From contig CAAGMP010000047.1 in the NCBI GenBank assembly GCA_900771065.1, forward strand, positions 1 through 7,595: a stretch of 7,595 nucleotides of DNA. The letters are read 5' to 3'. Below are positions 6,243 to 7,595 of the stretch, piece by piece. The notes below the pieces were generated by a model. The model was given only the letters and a program-made list of their open reading frames with translations. It was not told the DNA's origin and did not search any database. The position numbers and the translations under genes are program-made. Source of the DNA: an uncultured Acinetobacter sp. (GTDB lineage: Bacteria; Pseudomonadota; Gammaproteobacteria; Pseudomonadales; Moraxellaceae). The stretch's first letter is position 1. Every line of letters begins with the position of its first letter.

Positions 6243-7133
6243 ATGAGTACCGTGGTTAAAAATTCCTTAGAACAGGATCAACATTCAGTGAATCAGCAAA
6301 CAGCTCAAAAAACGGCAACGCCTTTCGTCTCTCAATTTGAAACAGCTACGTCGTCTAAAAATCAAACCAAATCAAAACAGGTTAAATTAAGTGCTTCAGA
6401 TGTTCATGTTTATTATGGTGAATCTGAAGCTATTAAAGGCATTGATTTAAATATTTATGAAAATGAAGTGATTGCTTTTATTGGACCATCGGGGTGCGGT
6501 AAATCGACATTTTTACGTACATTAAACCGCATGAATGACACGATTGATATTTGTCGTGTGACAGGCAAAGTCATGCTAGATAATCAGGATATTTATGATC
6601 CAAATTTAGACGTGGTTTTGTTGCGCGCACAAGTTGGGATGGTTTTCCAAAAACCCAATCCATTTCCAAAGTCTATTTTTGATAATGTAGCTTATGGACC
6701 AAAATTACATGGTTTAGCTCGTGATAAATACGATTTAGAGGAAATTGTTGAAAATAGTTTGCGTAAAGCAGGTTTATGGGAAGAAGTGAAAGATCGTCTG
6801 AATCAACCGGGAACGGGATTATCGGGTGGTCAGCAACAACGTTTATGTATTGCACGTACGATTGCAGTGAGTCCTGAAGTTATTTTAATGGATGAACCTT
6901 GTTCAGCACTTGATCCAATTGCAACCGCAAAAGTGGAAGAGTTAATTTCTGAACTTTCAACTCAATATACCATTGCAATTGTAACGCACTCAATGCAACA
7001 AGCTGCACGGGTTTCAGATCGGACGGCTTATTTCCATTTAGGTGATTTAATTGAAGTCAATGCAACAGAAAAAGTATTTACTCAACCTGATCATCAATTA
7101 ACAGAAGCTTATATTACAGGTCGTTTTGGTTAA
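6243..7133 (+). CDS. pstB: PstB, ATPase subunit of the phosphate ABC transporter
   Basis: This cytoplasmic ATPase powers phosphate import and, with PstC and PstA, takes part in phosphate sensing in E. coli-like systems. All ABC motifs are intact: Walker A GPSGCGKST (81-89), Q-loop VFQKPNPFP (134-142, Q136), signature LSGGQQQR (193-200), Walker B VILMDEP (213-219, E218), D-loop SALD (221-224) and H-loop H249. KPNPFP after the Q-loop and the MNDTID region (97-102) are typical of PstB rather than of other importers. It has 296 residues against 257 in E. coli; the surplus is a polar Q/S/T/K-rich N-terminal tail (about 1-46) before the ATPase fold begins at VKLSASDVHVYYG. The start ATG 6243 has AGAGGA (6231-6236) six bases upstream. 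It is the last gene of the operon; no phoU follows, unlike in E. coli. Confidence 0.97.
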   Translation: MSTVVKNSLEQDQHSVNQQTAQKTATPFVSQFETATSSKNQTKSKQVKLSASDVHVYYGESEAIKGIDLNIYENEVIAFIGPSGCGKSTFLRTLNRMNDTIDICRVTGKVMLDNQDIYDPNLDVVLLRAQVGMVFQKPNPFPKSIFDNVAYGPKLHGLARDKYDLEEIVENSLRKAGLWEEVKDRLNQPGTGLSGGQQQRLCIARTIAVSPEVILMDEPCSALDPIATAKVEELISELSTQYTIAIVTHSMQQAARVSDRTAYFHLGDLIEVNATEKVFTQPDHQLTEAYITGRFG

Positions 7134-7152
7134 TCAGTTTGCAAGCGAAAAT

Positions 7153-7181
7153 AAAAATCCTGCTTAAATGCAGGATTTTTT
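7153..7181 (+). terminator. Rho-independent terminator closing the pst operon
   Basis: AAAAATCCTGC (7153-7163) pairs perfectly over 11 bp with GCAGGATTTTT (7170-7180) around the loop TTAAAT, and the T run ends at 7181. It lies 19 nt after the pstB stop. The matching A run on the left arm allows bidirectional action. Confidence 0.92.
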
Positions 7182-7200
7182 ATGCACAATTTGCTTGAAA

Positions 7201-7245
7201 TTAGACTGAATTGACCTCAAATATAAATAAAATAGATATTTAGAG
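7201..7245 (+). promoter_or_regulatory. Possible promoter and ribosome site of sohB
   Basis: After the operon terminator, sohB needs its own promoter before its start at 7253. The best -10 candidate is TATAAA (7222-7227, 5 of 6 to TATAAT), with the weak TTAGAC (7201-7206) upstream at a short 15-bp spacing. TTGACC (7211-7216) is a better -35 but has only TAGATA (7233-7238) at 16 bp. AGAG (7242-7245) is a modest Shine-Dalgarno sequence seven bases before the ATG. The exact promoter is uncertain. Confidence 0.3.
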
Positions 7246-7252
7246 AAATTTT

Positions 7253-7595
7253 ATGTTACTGCATACAACAAAACTACCAGAAGAAATTCGTGTTCATCAC
7301 TTAAACGCCCGTGTGAACGAATCTCGTAAAAAAATCATGCAGTTAACAAGTTCAAAATTTGAGTTATTGCAATTCGTACAACAATTTGCCAAAGACGCAC
7401 GTCAGCGTAAAAAAACGGCTCAAAAAGTCTATGTATTTAATTTTAAAGGTGATGTTTCTGCTTCTGCTGTCGATCAATTGCGTGAAGAAATTACTTTATT
7501 TTTAAGTATTGCCCAACCTGAAAAAGCGCGCGTAGTTATTCGTTTAGAAAGTCCAGGTGGGGTAGTACACGGCTATGGTTTGGCGGCAGCCCAAT
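7253..7595 (+). CDS. sohB: SohB, S49-family serine protease (3' truncated by window edge)
   Basis: The first 114 residues of a SohB-type peptidase, related to signal peptide peptidase SppA. Residues 10-50 are a charged helical region (EEIRVHHLNARVNESRKK), corresponding to the Peptidase_S49_N part of SohB. The start of the S49 fold follows: VYVFNFKGDVSASAVDQLREE (about 59-79) and RLESPGGVVHGYGLAAAQ (97-114), closely like the E. coli SohB segment RLESPGGMVHGYGLAASQ as I recall it. The catalytic serine and lysine lie beyond the edge. Unlike E. coli SohB, no N-terminal membrane helix is encoded; the first residues (MLLHTTKLPEE) are polar. An in-frame TAG at 7241-7243 rules out a longer start. The gene has its own upstream gap and terminator, so it is probably not part of the pst operon. 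Confidence 0.9.
   Translation, partial: MLLHTTKLPEEIRVHHLNARVNESRKKIMQLTSSKFELLQFVQQFAKDARQRKKTAQKVYVFNFKGDVSASAVDQLREEITLFLSIAQPEKARVVIRLESPGGVVHGYGLAAAQ

Noticed and set aside
1..7595. CRISPR arrays, tRNA or rRNA genes, insertion sequences, attachment sites
   Set aside because: No regularly spaced repeats, cloverleaf, rRNA-like stretch, transposase frame or terminal inverted repeats were seen. The only regular repeat is the 11-bp PhoB half-site array.

Overview
This 7.6-kb, AT-rich window comes from a gammaproteobacterium. Acinetobacter or a close relative is the best guess. The reasons are the base composition, the style of the PstS, PstC and PstA proteins (long N-terminal extensions relative to E. 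coli), the order pstS-pstC-pstA-pstB followed by sohB with no phoU, and a SohB that lacks the enteric membrane anchor. The genus is inferred from memory of protein style, not from a search. All genes that can be supported lie on the + strand.

Layout. Positions 1-191 hold the last 62 codons of a gene I do not recognise, closed by a rho-independent terminator (207-233). Positions 276-2159 hold a complete 627-residue protein with an N-terminal DUF262 domain and a C-terminal DUF1524 HNH-nuclease domain. This is the single-chain GmrSD / SspE-like architecture linked to restriction of modified DNA and phage defence. It stands alone, is visibly more AT-rich than the genes to its right, and ends at a perfect 11-bp terminator hairpin (2175-2202). 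Positions 2211-2266 hold a PhoB-type promoter made of four 7-bp half-sites at exact 11-bp spacing, followed by a candidate -10 box. Positions 2340-7133 hold the high-affinity phosphate transport operon pstS, pstC, pstA, pstB. A terminator-like hairpin after pstS (3380-3413) probably sets pstS expression above that of the membrane and ATPase genes. pstC and pstA overlap by one base, and pstA and pstB are 13 nt apart. A terminator (7153-7181) closes the operon. Positions 7253-7595 hold the first 114 codons of sohB, an S49-family serine protease, cut by the window edge.

How the genes work together. PstS binds phosphate in the periplasm, PstC and PstA form the membrane channel, and PstB is the ATPase. 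The PhoB boxes indicate induction in phosphate starvation. The DUF262-DUF1524 gene has no visible functional link to phosphate uptake. It looks like a singleton defence gene placed between housekeeping genes, and it is the accessory element of the window. I found no rRNA, tRNA, CRISPR array, insertion sequence or transposase. No stretch longer than 300 bases is without a gene.
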